Positions 1 through 5,189 of a stretch of DNA of 5,189 nucleotides are shown here, piece after piece (within the stretch, counting starts at the first letter, position 1; every line of letters starts with the position of its first letter). A program made the translations under genes and the position numbers. The DNA is from an uncultured Eubacteriales bacterium (GTDB lineage Bacteria > Bacillota > Clostridia > Oscillospirales > Oscillospiraceae): assembly GCA_902475455.1 (NCBI GenBank), contig CABRZO010000167.1, forward strand, positions 1 through 5,189, given 5' to 3'. The notes below the pieces were generated by a model. The model was given only the letters and a program-made list of their open reading frames with translations. It made no database searches and was not told the origin of the DNA.

Positions 1-21
1 GAGAAGAAAGCAAAGAAAGGA

Positions 22-3000
22 TTATTCGATGGTGATTAGCAGCTCGCCGGCCTTCACCGTGCTGCCCTCGCTGACCAGAATGGATTTGACCTTGCCGGCC
101 ATCCGGGCGGTGACGCTGGTTTCCATCTTCATGGCCTCAATGACGGCGATGACCTGGTTTTCCTCCACGGTGTCGCCCTCCTTGACGTTGATCTTGCTGA
201 CCAGGCCCGGGATGGAGGCGCCGATCTGGCTCTTGTCCTCCGGGTCTGCCAGAGTGACCTGCTTGACGGTGGAGGCGGCCTGAGGATCGGGAACGGAGAC
301 CTCCCGGCGCATGCCGTTGAGCTCGAATTCCACCACCCGGTTGCCCTCCTCGTCCAGCTCGCCCAGGCCCAGATATTTGATGACCAGGGTTTTGCCGTCC
401 TCGATGTTGATCTTGTTGGTCTCGCCCAGGGCCATGCCGTTGAAGAACACATGGCTGCCCATCCGCATCAGATAGCCGTACTCCTTGGCATGCTCCCAGA
501 ACTCCTTGACCACCTTGGGGTAGAAGCAGTAGGCAATGACCTGTTTCATATCGGTCTGGGGGCAGAACTCGGAGACTTCCTTCCAGGCCTGGTCGAAGTC
601 CACCGGGGGCAGCAGCTCGCCGGGGCGGCAGGTGATGGGCTCCTCGCCCTTCAGCACAATCTTCTGCAGCTCCTCCGGGAAGCCCCAGGCGGGCTGGCCC
701 ATCATGCCCTTGAAGTAGGACACCACCGAGTCGGGATAGCTCAGGTCCTTGCCCTTGGTGCAGATGTTCTCCGGGGTCAGGTTGTTCTGGACCATGAAGA
801 TGGCCAGATCCCCCACCATCTTGGAGGAGGGGGTCACCTTGACGATGCCGCCCAACATGTCGTTGACCTGCTTGTACATCTCCTTGACCTCGTCAAAGCG
901 GCTGCCCAGGCCCAGGGAGATGACCTGGGGCTGCAGGTTGGTGTACTGGCCGCCGGGGATCTCATAGCGGTAGATGTCGGTGACCGGGCTCTTGAGGCCG
1001 TGGTCGAAGCGCTCATAGCGCAGCCGCACATCGGCCCAGTAGTCGGTGAGCTTCTGGAGTTCTGTCAGATCCAGGCCGGTGTCCCGCTGGGTGCCTTCCA
1101 GAGCGGCCACCACCGCATTCATGGAGGGCTGACTGGTGAGAGAGGACATGGAGGAGATGGCGGTGTCCACAATGTCCACCCCTGCCTCGGCGGCCATCAG
1201 CAGGGTGGCCACCTGGTTGGCGGTGGTGTCGTGGGTGTGCAGGTGGATGGGCAGTCCCACCTCCTGCTTCAGGGTGGAGACCAGTTTCTTGGCGGCGTAG
1301 GGTTTCAGCAGGCCGGACATATCCTTGATGGCCAGAATGTGGGCCCCCCGCTTCTCCAGCTCCTTGGCCATATTGACATAATACTCCAGGGTGTAGCGGT
1401 CCTTGGAGGGGTCGGAGATGTCGCCGGTGTAGCACATGGTGGCCTCGCAGATTTTGCCCTGCTTGAGCACCTCGTCCATGGCGATCTCCATGCCGGGGAT
1501 CCAGTTCAGGGAGTCAAAGACCCGGAACACGTCGATGCCGCTGAGGGCGGCCTCCTTGACGAAGGCCCGGATCAGGTTGTCGGGATAGTTGGAGTAGCCC
1601 ACGGCGTTGGCGCCCCGGAGCAGCATCTGGAAGGGGATGTTGGGAATCTTTTTCCGCAGCAGCTCCAGCCGCTCCCAGGGGTCCTCGTGGAGGAAGCGAT
1701 AGGCCACGTCGAAGGTGGCGCCACCCCACATCTCCAGGGAGAAGCAGTCGGAGAGAATGTCGGCGGTGCCCTCGGCTCCCTTCAGCATATCCCGGGTCCG
1801 CATCCGGGTGGAGAGCAGACTCTGGTGGGCGTCCCGCATGGTGGTGTCGGTGATCAGCAGCTTCTTCTGATCCAGAACCCACTGCTTGACGGCCTCGGGT
1901 CCGCTCTTGTCCAGGATCTGTTTCAGGCCATCCCGGGGTACCTCCCGGCTGGGCTGGGGGAACCGGGGGGTGTCGTACTGCTTGCGCTCGGCGTTGGGAG
2001 CGGCAACCTGGATGTTGGCGATGTACTTCAGCACCCGGGTGGCCCGGTCCCGGCTGTTCTCGATTTCGAAGAGCTCCGGGGTGTCGTCAATGAACTTGGT
2101 GTGGCACTGGCCCGCCTGGAATTTGGGGTGATGTAGGATGTTGGTGACGAAGGGAATGTTGGTTTTGACGCCCCGGATGTGGACCTCGTTGATGGCCCGC
2201 ATGGCCTTGCGGCACACCCCCAGGAAGGTGTTGTCCCAGGAGGTGACCTTGACCAGCAGGGAGTCGTAGTAGGGGGAGATGGAGGTGCCGGTGCCGGCGT
2301 TGCCGCCGTCCAGTCGGACTCCGAAGCCGCCGCCGGAGCGGTAGGCGGTGATTTTGCCGGTGTCCGGGGCAAAGTTGTTCACCGGGTCCTCGGTGGTCAC
2401 CCGGCACTGGATGGCGTAGCCGTTGACGTGGACATCCTCCTGGCTGTTGAGGCCGATCTCCGGGGTGGAGAGGGGATAGCCCTCGGCAATCAAAATCTGG
2501 GCCCGGACCAGGTCAATTCCGGTGACCTGCTCGGTGACGGTGTGTTCCACCTGAATCCGGGGATTCATTTCAATAAAGTAGTGGTGGCCATCCTTGTCCA
2601 CCAGGAACTCCACGGTGCCGGCGGAGACATAGCCCACGCTCTTGGCGATCTTCACCGCGTCTTCGTGGAGGGCCTCGATGGTGGCTTTGGGGACGCTCCA
2701 GGCCGGGGCAAACTCCACCACCTTCTGGTAGCGGCGCTGGAGGGAGCAGTCCCGCTCGCCGATGTGGTAGACATGGCCGTACTTGTCCGCCAGAATCTGC
2801 ACCTCGATGTGCTTGGGCTCCACCAGGAACTTCTCGATGAAGATGTCGTCGTTGCCAAAGGCCTTTTTGGCCTCGCTCTTCACCAGCTCAAAGGCGGGCT
2901 TGACCTCCTCCGGGGTGTTGCAACGGCGCATGCCCCGGCCGCCGCCGCCGGCGGCCGCCTTCAGAATCACCGGGAAGCCAAAGCTGATGGCTTTCTCCAG

Positions 3001-3447
3001 GGCCTCATCGGCATTCTTCAGGGGATCGGTGCAGCCCGGGATGATGGGCACACCGCAGGAGATGGCGATGGACTTGGCCGCCAGCTTGTCGCCCATGTTG
3101 GCCAGCACCTCGGCAGGAGGACCCACGAAGGTGATGCCCGCCGCATCGCAGGCCCGGGCGAAGTCGGCATTCTCGGACAGGAAGCCGTAGCCGGGATGGA
3201 TGGCATCCACCCCCCGGCGCTTGGCCAGGTCGATGATGCCGGCAATGTCCAGATAGGCCCCCAGGGGGCTCTGGTTCTCGCCAATCAGATAGGCCTCGTC
3301 CGCCTTGGTGCGGAACAGGCCGTTGGTGTCCTCGTTGGAGTACATGGCCACCGTGTGGAGTCCCAGGTCGTGGCAGGCCCGGAAAATGCGGATGGCGATC
3401 TCGCCGCGGTTGGCGGCCAAAACTTTGTTGAAGGTGCGTACTGCCAT
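22..3447 (-). CDS. pyc: Pyruvate carboxylase, single-chain, biotin-dependent (complete, 1141 aa)
   Basis: Carboxylates pyruvate to oxaloacetate with ATP and bicarbonate, in the cytoplasm; an anaplerotic entry to the oxaloacetate/aspartate/fumarate branch. All parts are in one chain, in the usual order. The biotin carboxylase domain covers about residues 1-455: N-terminal VLAANRGEIAIR at 9-20, ATP-grasp glycine loop GGGGRGM at 167-173 with K163 before it, ERDCSLQRR at 231-239, and EMNPRIQVEHTVTE at 293-306. The carboxyltransferase domain starts near DTTMRDAHQS (534-543). By motif spacing against remembered Rhizobium etli PC, its metal ligands are D539, K708 (normally carbamylated), H737 and H739, with R611 and T872 at the active site. 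An allosteric/tetramerisation linker region follows, then the C-terminal biotinyl domain with EAMKMET, biotin on K1107. The length is typical of the family (about 1140-1150). The ATG start is preferred over an in-frame TTG at 3468 because the Shine-Dalgarno lies between them. No key residue is missing. Only a pyrimidine-rich 21-base stretch follows the stop, so its terminator is not visible. Product very sure. Confidence 0.98.
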   Translation of the reverse strand: MAVRTFNKVLAANRGEIAIRIFRACHDLGLHTVAMYSNEDTNGLFRTKADEAYLIGENQSPLGAYLDIAGIIDLAKRRGVDAIHPGYGFLSENADFARACDAAGITFVGPPAEVLANMGDKLAAKSIAISCGVPIIPGCTDPLKNADEALEKAISFGFPVILKAAAGGGGRGMRRCNTPEEVKPAFELVKSEAKKAFGNDDIFIEKFLVEPKHIEVQILADKYGHVYHIGERDCSLQRRYQKVVEFAPAWSVPKATIEALHEDAVKIAKSVGYVSAGTVEFLVDKDGHHYFIEMNPRIQVEHTVTEQVTGIDLVRAQILIAEGYPLSTPEIGLNSQEDVHVNGYAIQCRVTTEDPVNNFAPDTGKITAYRSGGGFGVRLDGGNAGTGTSISPYYDSLLVKVTSWDNTFLGVCRKAMRAINEVHIRGVKTNIPFVTNILHHPKFQAGQCHTKFIDDTPELFEIENSRDRATRVLKYIANIQVAAPNAERKQYDTPRFPQPSREVPRDGLKQILDKSGPEAVKQWVLDQKKLLITDTTMRDAHQSLLSTRMRTRDMLKGAEGTADILSDCFSLEMWGGATFDVAYRFLHEDPWERLELLRKKIPNIPFQMLLRGANAVGYSNYPDNLIRAFVKEAALSGIDVFRVFDSLNWIPGMEIAMDEVLKQGKICEATMCYTGDISDPSKDRYTLEYYVNMAKELEKRGAHILAIKDMSGLLKPYAAKKLVSTLKQEVGLPIHLHTHDTTANQVATLLMAAEAGVDIVDTAISSMSSLTSQPSMNAVVAALEGTQRDTGLDLTELQKLTDYWADVRLRYERFDHGLKSPVTDIYRYEIPGGQYTNLQPQVISLGLGSRFDEVKEMYKQVNDMLGGIVKVTPSSKMVGDLAIFMVQNNLTPENICTKGKDLSYPDSVVSYFKGMMGQPAWGFPEELQKIVLKGEEPITCRPGELLPPVDFDQAWKEVSEFCPQTDMKQVIAYCFYPKVVKEFWEHAKEYGYLMRMGSHVFFNGMALGETNKINIEDGKTLVIKYLGLGELDEEGNRVVEFELNGMRREVSVPDPQAASTVKQVTLADPEDKSQIGASIPGLVSKINVKEGDTVEENQVIAVIEAMKMETSVTARMAGKVKSILVSEGSTVKAGELLITIE

Positions 3448-3456
3448 AAACGTTCT

Positions 3457-3466
3457 GTCCTTTCCC
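3457..3466 (-). promoter_or_regulatory. Shine-Dalgarno site of pyc (decides the start)
   Basis: On the minus strand this reads GGGAAAGGAC, ending nine bases before the ATG at 3447. It gives the ATG a proper ribosome-binding site. The same bases would be coding if the upstream TTG at 3468 were used, and no comparable purine tract precedes that TTG. Confidence 0.8.
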
Positions 3467-3490
3467 AATCAACTCGAAACTCAAACCTGT

Positions 3491-3512
3491 CCGCCCCGGG
3501 GGCGGCGTTTTT
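3491..3512 (+). terminator. Terminator-like GC hairpin with T-tract inside the pyc leader
   Basis: Read on the plus strand, CCGCC (3491-3495) pairs with GGCGG (3501-3505) around a CCGGG loop. A weaker outer AAAC/GTTT pairing (3483-3486 with 3507-3510) can extend the stem, and GTTTTT follows. That is the form of an intrinsic terminator for rightward transcription, yet no plus-strand gene ends here, because the DNA to the left is the antisense of pyc. On the minus strand there is no T-tract after the stem, so in the pyc transcript the element would be a hairpin close to the 5' end, about 15-30 bases from the predicted transcription start. It may block antisense readthrough or protect the mRNA end; both roles are inferred. 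Confidence 0.45.
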
Positions 3513-3523
3513 CTCTGCTCACT

Positions 3524-3552
3524 ATCATAACTTTTGATAACGACTTTTGCAA
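3524..3552 (-). promoter_or_regulatory. Predicted sigma-A-type promoter of pyc
   Basis: On the minus strand, a -35 element TTGCAA (3547-3552; four of six bases match TTGACA) is followed by a 17-base spacer and a -10 element TATGAT (3524-3529; five of six match TATAAT). Transcription would start near 3517, giving a leader of about 70 bases that holds the GC hairpin and the Shine-Dalgarno. The region is clearly AT-rich compared with the flanking genes. A weaker alternative -10, TAATAT, lies farther upstream near 3571-3576, but without a convincing -35. Confidence 0.6.
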
Positions 3553-3574
3553 GTATTTTTTCTAAAACTATATT
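3547..3574 (+). promoter_or_regulatory. Predicted divergent promoter of the GNAT operon
   Basis: On the plus strand, TTGCAA (3547-3552) is followed by a 16-base spacer and TATATT (3569-3574; five of six match TATAAT). Transcription would start near 3581, leaving a leader of about 100 bases that carries two inverted repeats. TTGCAA is its own reverse complement, so the same six bases also form the -35 of the pyc promoter. This call is weaker than the pyc promoter, because the spacer is one base short of ideal and the -35 matches only four of six. Confidence 0.4.
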
Positions 3575-3582
3575 ACAAAAGA

Positions 3583-3602
3583 TTGGAGTAAGAAAACTCC
3601 AA
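3583..3602. repeat. Perfect 7-bp inverted repeat TTGGAGT-N6-ACTCCAA
   Basis: TTGGAGT (3583-3589) and ACTCCAA (3596-3602) are exact reverse complements around AAGAAA. It lies just after the predicted plus-strand transcription start and about 75 bases upstream of the predicted pyc start. It could be a dimeric regulator's operator (repressing the operon and/or activating pyc) or a leader hairpin in the plus-strand mRNA. No T-tract follows, so it is not an intrinsic terminator. Confidence 0.5.
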
Positions 3603-3606
3603 ATTG

Positions 3607-3619
3607 GGTCAAAGTGACC
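3607..3619. repeat. Short inverted repeat GGTCA-AAG-TGACC
   Basis: A perfect 5-bp dyad with a three-base centre, lying five bases after the 3583-3602 inverted repeat in the leader of the GNAT gene. It may be a second protein-binding half of the same control element or a second small hairpin in the mRNA. Dyads this short arise by chance fairly often, so support is modest. Confidence 0.3.
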
Positions 3620-3669
3620 AGAGCGGTTGCCTGGAGTGGGGGAAGATGGTAGAATGAGCAAAACAGAGA

Positions 3670-3676
3670 GGGGGAG
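3670..3676 (+). promoter_or_regulatory. Shine-Dalgarno site of the GNAT gene
   Basis: GGGGGAG sits only four bases before the ATG at 3681, a tight spacing. A rival site, GGGGGAAG at 3638-3645, lies eight bases before an in-frame ATG at 3654. The downstream ATG is preferred because it starts the protein directly at the first conserved strand of the family, but the sites do not settle the choice. Confidence 0.5.
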
Positions 3677-3680
3677 CAAG

Positions 3681-4235
3681 ATGCTGGAGACCAAGCGACT
3701 GATTTTGCGGCCCTGGGCGGAGGAAGACGCTCCCGCCTTGTACCGCTATGCCCGGGATCCCCGGGTGGGACCCAGTGCCGGCTGGCCGGTCCACACTGGC
3801 GTGGAGAACAGCCGGGAGATTATCCGAGGGGTGCTGTCGGAGCCGGAGACCTATGCGGTGGTGCTCCGGGAGACCGGCGAACCGGTGGGTAGCGCGGGAA
3901 TCCTGTTGCCGCCTCGGGGCAACGGGCCCCTGGAGCCCGGAGAGGCGGAGATCGGCTACTGGATTGGGGTGCCCTACTGGGGCCGGGGACTGATTCCGGA
4001 GGCGGTGGAGGCCCTACTGAAACGCTGCTTTACCGCCTTGGGCTGCCACACGGTGTGGTGCAGCTATTTTGAGGGCAATGAAAAGTCCTGCCGGGTTATG
4101 GAGAAGTGTGGCTTTGTCTACCACCACTCGGTGACCGGAGAGAAAAATCCCTTCAGCGGGGCCACCATCACCCACTTCACCCGCCTCACCCGGACGGAGT
4201 GGGAGGCCCGGCGGCGGGGAGGAGTGGAGATATGA
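3681..4235 (+). CDS. GNAT-family N-acetyltransferase, RimJ/RimL type (184 aa)
   Basis: A cytoplasmic acetyl-CoA-dependent acetyltransferase of the RimJ/RimL (Acetyltransf_3) branch of the GNAT fold; the substrate cannot be told from sequence. It opens with the branch's typical first strand LETKRLILRPW (2-12) and the EEDAPALYRYARDP helix (14-27). The central acetyl-CoA site is EIGYWIGVPYWGRGLIPEA (90-108), where WGRGL is the pyrophosphate-binding turn. The C-terminal motif NEKSCRVMEKCGF (133-145) is the conserved asparagine/serine helix that ends in the G-F turn. Length is normal for the family. An ATG nine codons upstream (3654) would add MSKTERGSK, and a TTG at 3627 more still; I chose 3681 on homology. 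It is first in a rightward operon: its TGA overlaps the next gene's ATG by the ATGA sequence at 4232-4235. There are no membrane segments. RimJ/RimL-like proteins acetylate ribosomal protein N-termini, other proteins or small molecules, so a specific name is not justified. Confidence 0.92.
   Translation: MLETKRLILRPWAEEDAPALYRYARDPRVGPSAGWPVHTGVENSREIIRGVLSEPETYAVVLRETGEPVGSAGILLPPRGNGPLEPGEAEIGYWIGVPYWGRGLIPEAVEALLKRCFTALGCHTVWCSYFEGNEKSCRVMEKCGFVYHHSVTGEKNPFSGATITHFTRLTRTEWEARRRGGVEI
4218..4224 (+). promoter_or_regulatory. Shine-Dalgarno site of the 134-aa gene (decides the start)
   Basis: GGAGGAG lies inside the last codons of the GNAT gene, seven bases before the ATG at 4232. It supports that start over in-frame upstream possibilities reaching back to 4106, which would overlap the GNAT gene heavily and add a low-complexity Arg/His/Pro stretch with no resemblance to the rest. 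Confidence 0.8.
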
Positions 4236-4636
4236 TTCTGATCGCCTGCGTGGATGACAACCTGGGGCTTGCCTTCAACCACCGCCGCCAGAGCCGGGAC
4301 CGGTTGCTGCGCCGGGACCTGTTGGAGGTTGTAGCGGCCCGGAAGCTTTGGATGAGCCCCTATTCCGCCGGACAGTTCGACCCCTTGCCCCCAAATGTCC
4401 GGGTGTCAGAGGACTTCTGGAGGCAGGCCGGGCCGGGGGAGTTCTGCTTTACCGAGCTCCAGCCCCCTGGGGGCTGGCTGGACCGGCTGGAGGGGGTCGT
4501 GCTCTACCGCTGGATGCGGCACTACCCGTCGGATTTGAAATTTGACCTGCCCCTGGAAGGGTTCAGACTCCAGACCCGGCAGGAGTTCGCGGGGTCTTCC
4601 CACCCCAAAATCACCCGGGAGGTGTATGTGAAATGA
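4232..4636 (+). CDS. Conserved protein of unknown function (134 aa), coupled to nuclease gene
   Basis: No fold or function can be assigned. Visible blocks are ILIACVDDNLGLAFNHRRQS (2-21), RKLWMSPYSAGQF (37-49), an acidic/aromatic middle with EDFWRQAGPGEFCFTE (60-75), LYRWMRHYPSDLKFDL (91-106), and a C-terminal QEFAGSSHPKITREVYVK (117-134). I recall homologous short proteins in Clostridia, some carrying the automatic name ribonuclease Z. The HxHxDH metal motif of that metallo-beta-lactamase family is absent and the protein is too short, so I do not adopt the name. There is no signal peptide or membrane segment, so it is probably cytoplasmic. The short hydrophobic start ILIACVDD resembles a first beta strand ending in acidic residues. 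The gene overlaps its neighbours by ATGA at both ends (4232-4235 and 4633-4636), implying co-translation with the GNAT and the nuclease. It is a real gene by its RBS, packing and G/C-ending codons. Confidence 0.85.
   Translation: MILIACVDDNLGLAFNHRRQSRDRLLRRDLLEVVAARKLWMSPYSAGQFDPLPPNVRVSEDFWRQAGPGEFCFTELQPPGGWLDRLEGVVLYRWMRHYPSDLKFDLPLEGFRLQTRQEFAGSSHPKITREVYVK
4459..4477. repeat. Perfect 9-bp palindrome within the 134-aa gene
   Basis: CCAGCCCCC and GGGGGCTGG are exact reverse complements around a single T. In mRNA this would form an eight-pair, very GC-rich stem with a CTG loop. It lies in coding sequence for LQPPGGWLD (residues 76-84), so codon choice for Pro-Pro-Gly-Gly may explain it fully. 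No T-tract follows. Confidence 0.35.
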
Positions 4637-5189
4637 AACGCCTTTGTTCTCTGTGGCTGTCCCTGCTGCTGGCGCTGTCTCTGATCCTGACCGGTTGCGG
4701 AGATACTGCGGCCCCCGCCGCCTCGTCAGCGGAGGACCAGAGCGCCCAATCCGCCGTCCAGTCGGAGCCGGAAGCGGTCCAGGAGCCGGCCCAGGATGCG
4801 TCCTCGGCGGAGCCGTCGGAGGCGGGTGAGACGGTGGAGCTGTCCAGCCTGCCCGCCTATGCTGGAGAGGCCTATGTGGCCGTCAATGACAATCAGCCCT
4901 ATTTCTCCCAGCAGGAGCGGGAGAATACCGAGGCCTTTGAGACTTACAGCCCTCTGGATGAGCTGGGCCGCTGCGGGGTGGCCTGGGCCAACATCTGCCA
5001 AGAGCTGATGCCCACAGAGGAGCGGGGGGAGATCGGTCAGGTCAAACCCTCGGGCTGGCATACGGTGAAGTATGACTGCGTGGACGGTCAGTATCTCTAT
5101 AACCGCTGCCACCTGATCGGCTTCCAGCTGGCGGGGGAGAACGCCAACGAACAGAACCTGATCACCGGCACCCGTTACTTAAACATCGA
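4633..5189 (+). CDS. Lipoprotein DNA/RNA non-specific endonuclease, 3' end cut by window (first 185 aa)
   Basis: A predicted membrane-anchored extracellular nuclease of the beta-beta-alpha-metal (EndA / DNA-RNA non-specific endonuclease) superfamily. Residues 1-22 form a lipoprotein signal: positive start MKR, Leu-rich core, and lipobox LTGC with the lipidated Cys at 22. Residues 23-68 are an Ala/Ser/Glu/Gln/Pro-rich acidic linker that would hold the enzyme away from the membrane. The nuclease domain begins near PAYAGEAYVAVN (74-85), with YSPLDELGRCGVAWANIC at 105-122. The active-site stretch is YNRCHLIGFQLAGENANEQN (156-175) followed by LITGTRYLNI. Set beside remembered pneumococcal EndA, H160 is the general base and N184 the probable Mg-binding Asn, with N175 also conserved; NRCH replaces the classic DRGH. 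Its Shine-Dalgarno GGGAGGTG (4617-4624) lies eight bases before the ATG, inside the preceding gene, and ATGA at 4633-4636 couples it to that gene. Homologues continue well beyond the point where the window stops. Likely role: degrading external nucleic acid for nutrient scavenging; less likely, DNA uptake. Confidence 0.9.
   Translation, partial: MKRLCSLWLSLLLALSLILTGCGDTAAPAASSAEDQSAQSAVQSEPEAVQEPAQDASSAEPSEAGETVELSSLPAYAGEAYVAVNDNQPYFSQQERENTEAFETYSPLDELGRCGVAWANICQELMPTEERGEIGQVKPSGWHTVKYDCVDGQYLYNRCHLIGFQLAGENANEQNLITGTRYLNI

Noticed and set aside
451..2136. 561-codon plus-strand open frame opposite pyc
   Set aside because: It is the antisense of well-conserved pyruvate carboxylase sequence. 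The predicted protein is Gly/Val/Leu/His-rich low-complexity, as expected for the reverse reading of G/C-ending codons, and there is no recognisable domain.
2933..2960. GCC/GGC repeat-like palindromic run
   Set aside because: It encodes the Ala-Ala-Ala-Gly-Gly-Gly-Gly ATP-grasp loop of pyruvate carboxylase; the repetition is explained by glycine and alanine codons.
3448..3468. Longer pyc starting at the in-frame TTG at 3468
   Set aside because: The extra seven residues (MGKDRTF) would be encoded by the Shine-Dalgarno itself, and no ribosome site precedes the TTG.
2179..3537. 452-codon plus-strand open frame opposite the biotin carboxylase half of pyc
   Set aside because: Same GC-driven antisense shadow; the composition is artificial and it runs through the pyc start, leader and hairpin.
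3005..3694. 229-codon minus-strand open frame covering the pyc leader and 5' part
   Set aside because: It overlaps pyc in another frame, has no homology-like features, and its first part is translated intergenic promoter DNA.
4106..4231. 42-residue N-terminal extension of the unknown protein
   Set aside because: It would overlap the GNAT gene in another frame and reads as Arg/His/Pro/Gly-rich shadow sequence; the ATG at 4232 has a well-placed ribosome site.
4726..5112. 128-codon minus-strand open frame opposite the nuclease gene
   Set aside because: Antisense shadow of the lipoprotein nuclease, which has a clear signal peptide and catalytic motif on the other strand.
3681..5189. Toxin-antitoxin or contact-dependent toxin/immunity reading of the GNAT, small protein and nuclease set
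   Set aside because: GNAT toxins (AtaT/TacT type) normally pair with an upstream ribbon-helix-helix antitoxin, and none is present. The nuclease has a lipobox rather than a toxin-delivery domain, and the 134-aa protein lies upstream of it, not in the usual immunity position. The evidence does not support such a system.

Overview
This 5.2-kb window looks like ordinary chromosomal DNA from a GC-rich anaerobic Firmicute. The best guess is an Oscillospiraceae-type gut clostridium (the Flavonifractor / Oscillibacter / Pseudoflavonifractor neighbourhood). The guess rests on strongly G/C-ending codons, purine-rich Shine-Dalgarno sites, a clostridial-style single-chain pyruvate carboxylase, and a lipoprotein nuclease of a type I associate with Lachnospiraceae and Oscillospiraceae. 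It comes from protein flavour and base composition only; no rRNA or other marker is present.

Layout: positions 22-3447 (minus strand) hold a complete 1141-residue pyruvate carboxylase, with its ATG chosen by a clear Shine-Dalgarno. Only 21 bases lie beyond its stop, so whatever is downstream of it is not visible. Positions 3448-3680 are an AT-rich divergent intergenic region. It holds a good minus-strand promoter for pyc, a plausible plus-strand promoter, a GC hairpin with a T-tract, and two short perfect inverted repeats. Positions 3681-5189 (plus strand) hold three tightly packed genes: a RimJ/RimL-type GNAT acetyltransferase, a 134-residue conserved protein of unknown function, and the first 185 residues of a lipoprotein DNA/RNA non-specific endonuclease cut off by the window end. 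Both junctions are ATGA stop/start overlaps, which suggests one translationally coupled operon.

How they work together: pyruvate carboxylase is a self-contained anaplerotic enzyme (pyruvate to oxaloacetate) and is probably functionally unrelated to the divergent operon, apart from sharing promoter DNA. In the operon, the nuclease is predicted to be anchored outside the membrane while the other two products lack signal peptides. A nucleotide-scavenging or DNA-processing role for the nuclease is plausible, but how the GNAT and the unknown protein relate to it cannot be read from the sequence.

No RNA genes, CRISPR arrays, insertion sequences or phage genes are seen. The long plus-strand open frames across pyc are antisense shadows produced by its GC-rich codon use. 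The least ordinary items are the coupled three-gene cassette with its unknown middle protein, and the compact divergent control region in which one palindromic TTGCAA can serve as the -35 element in both directions.
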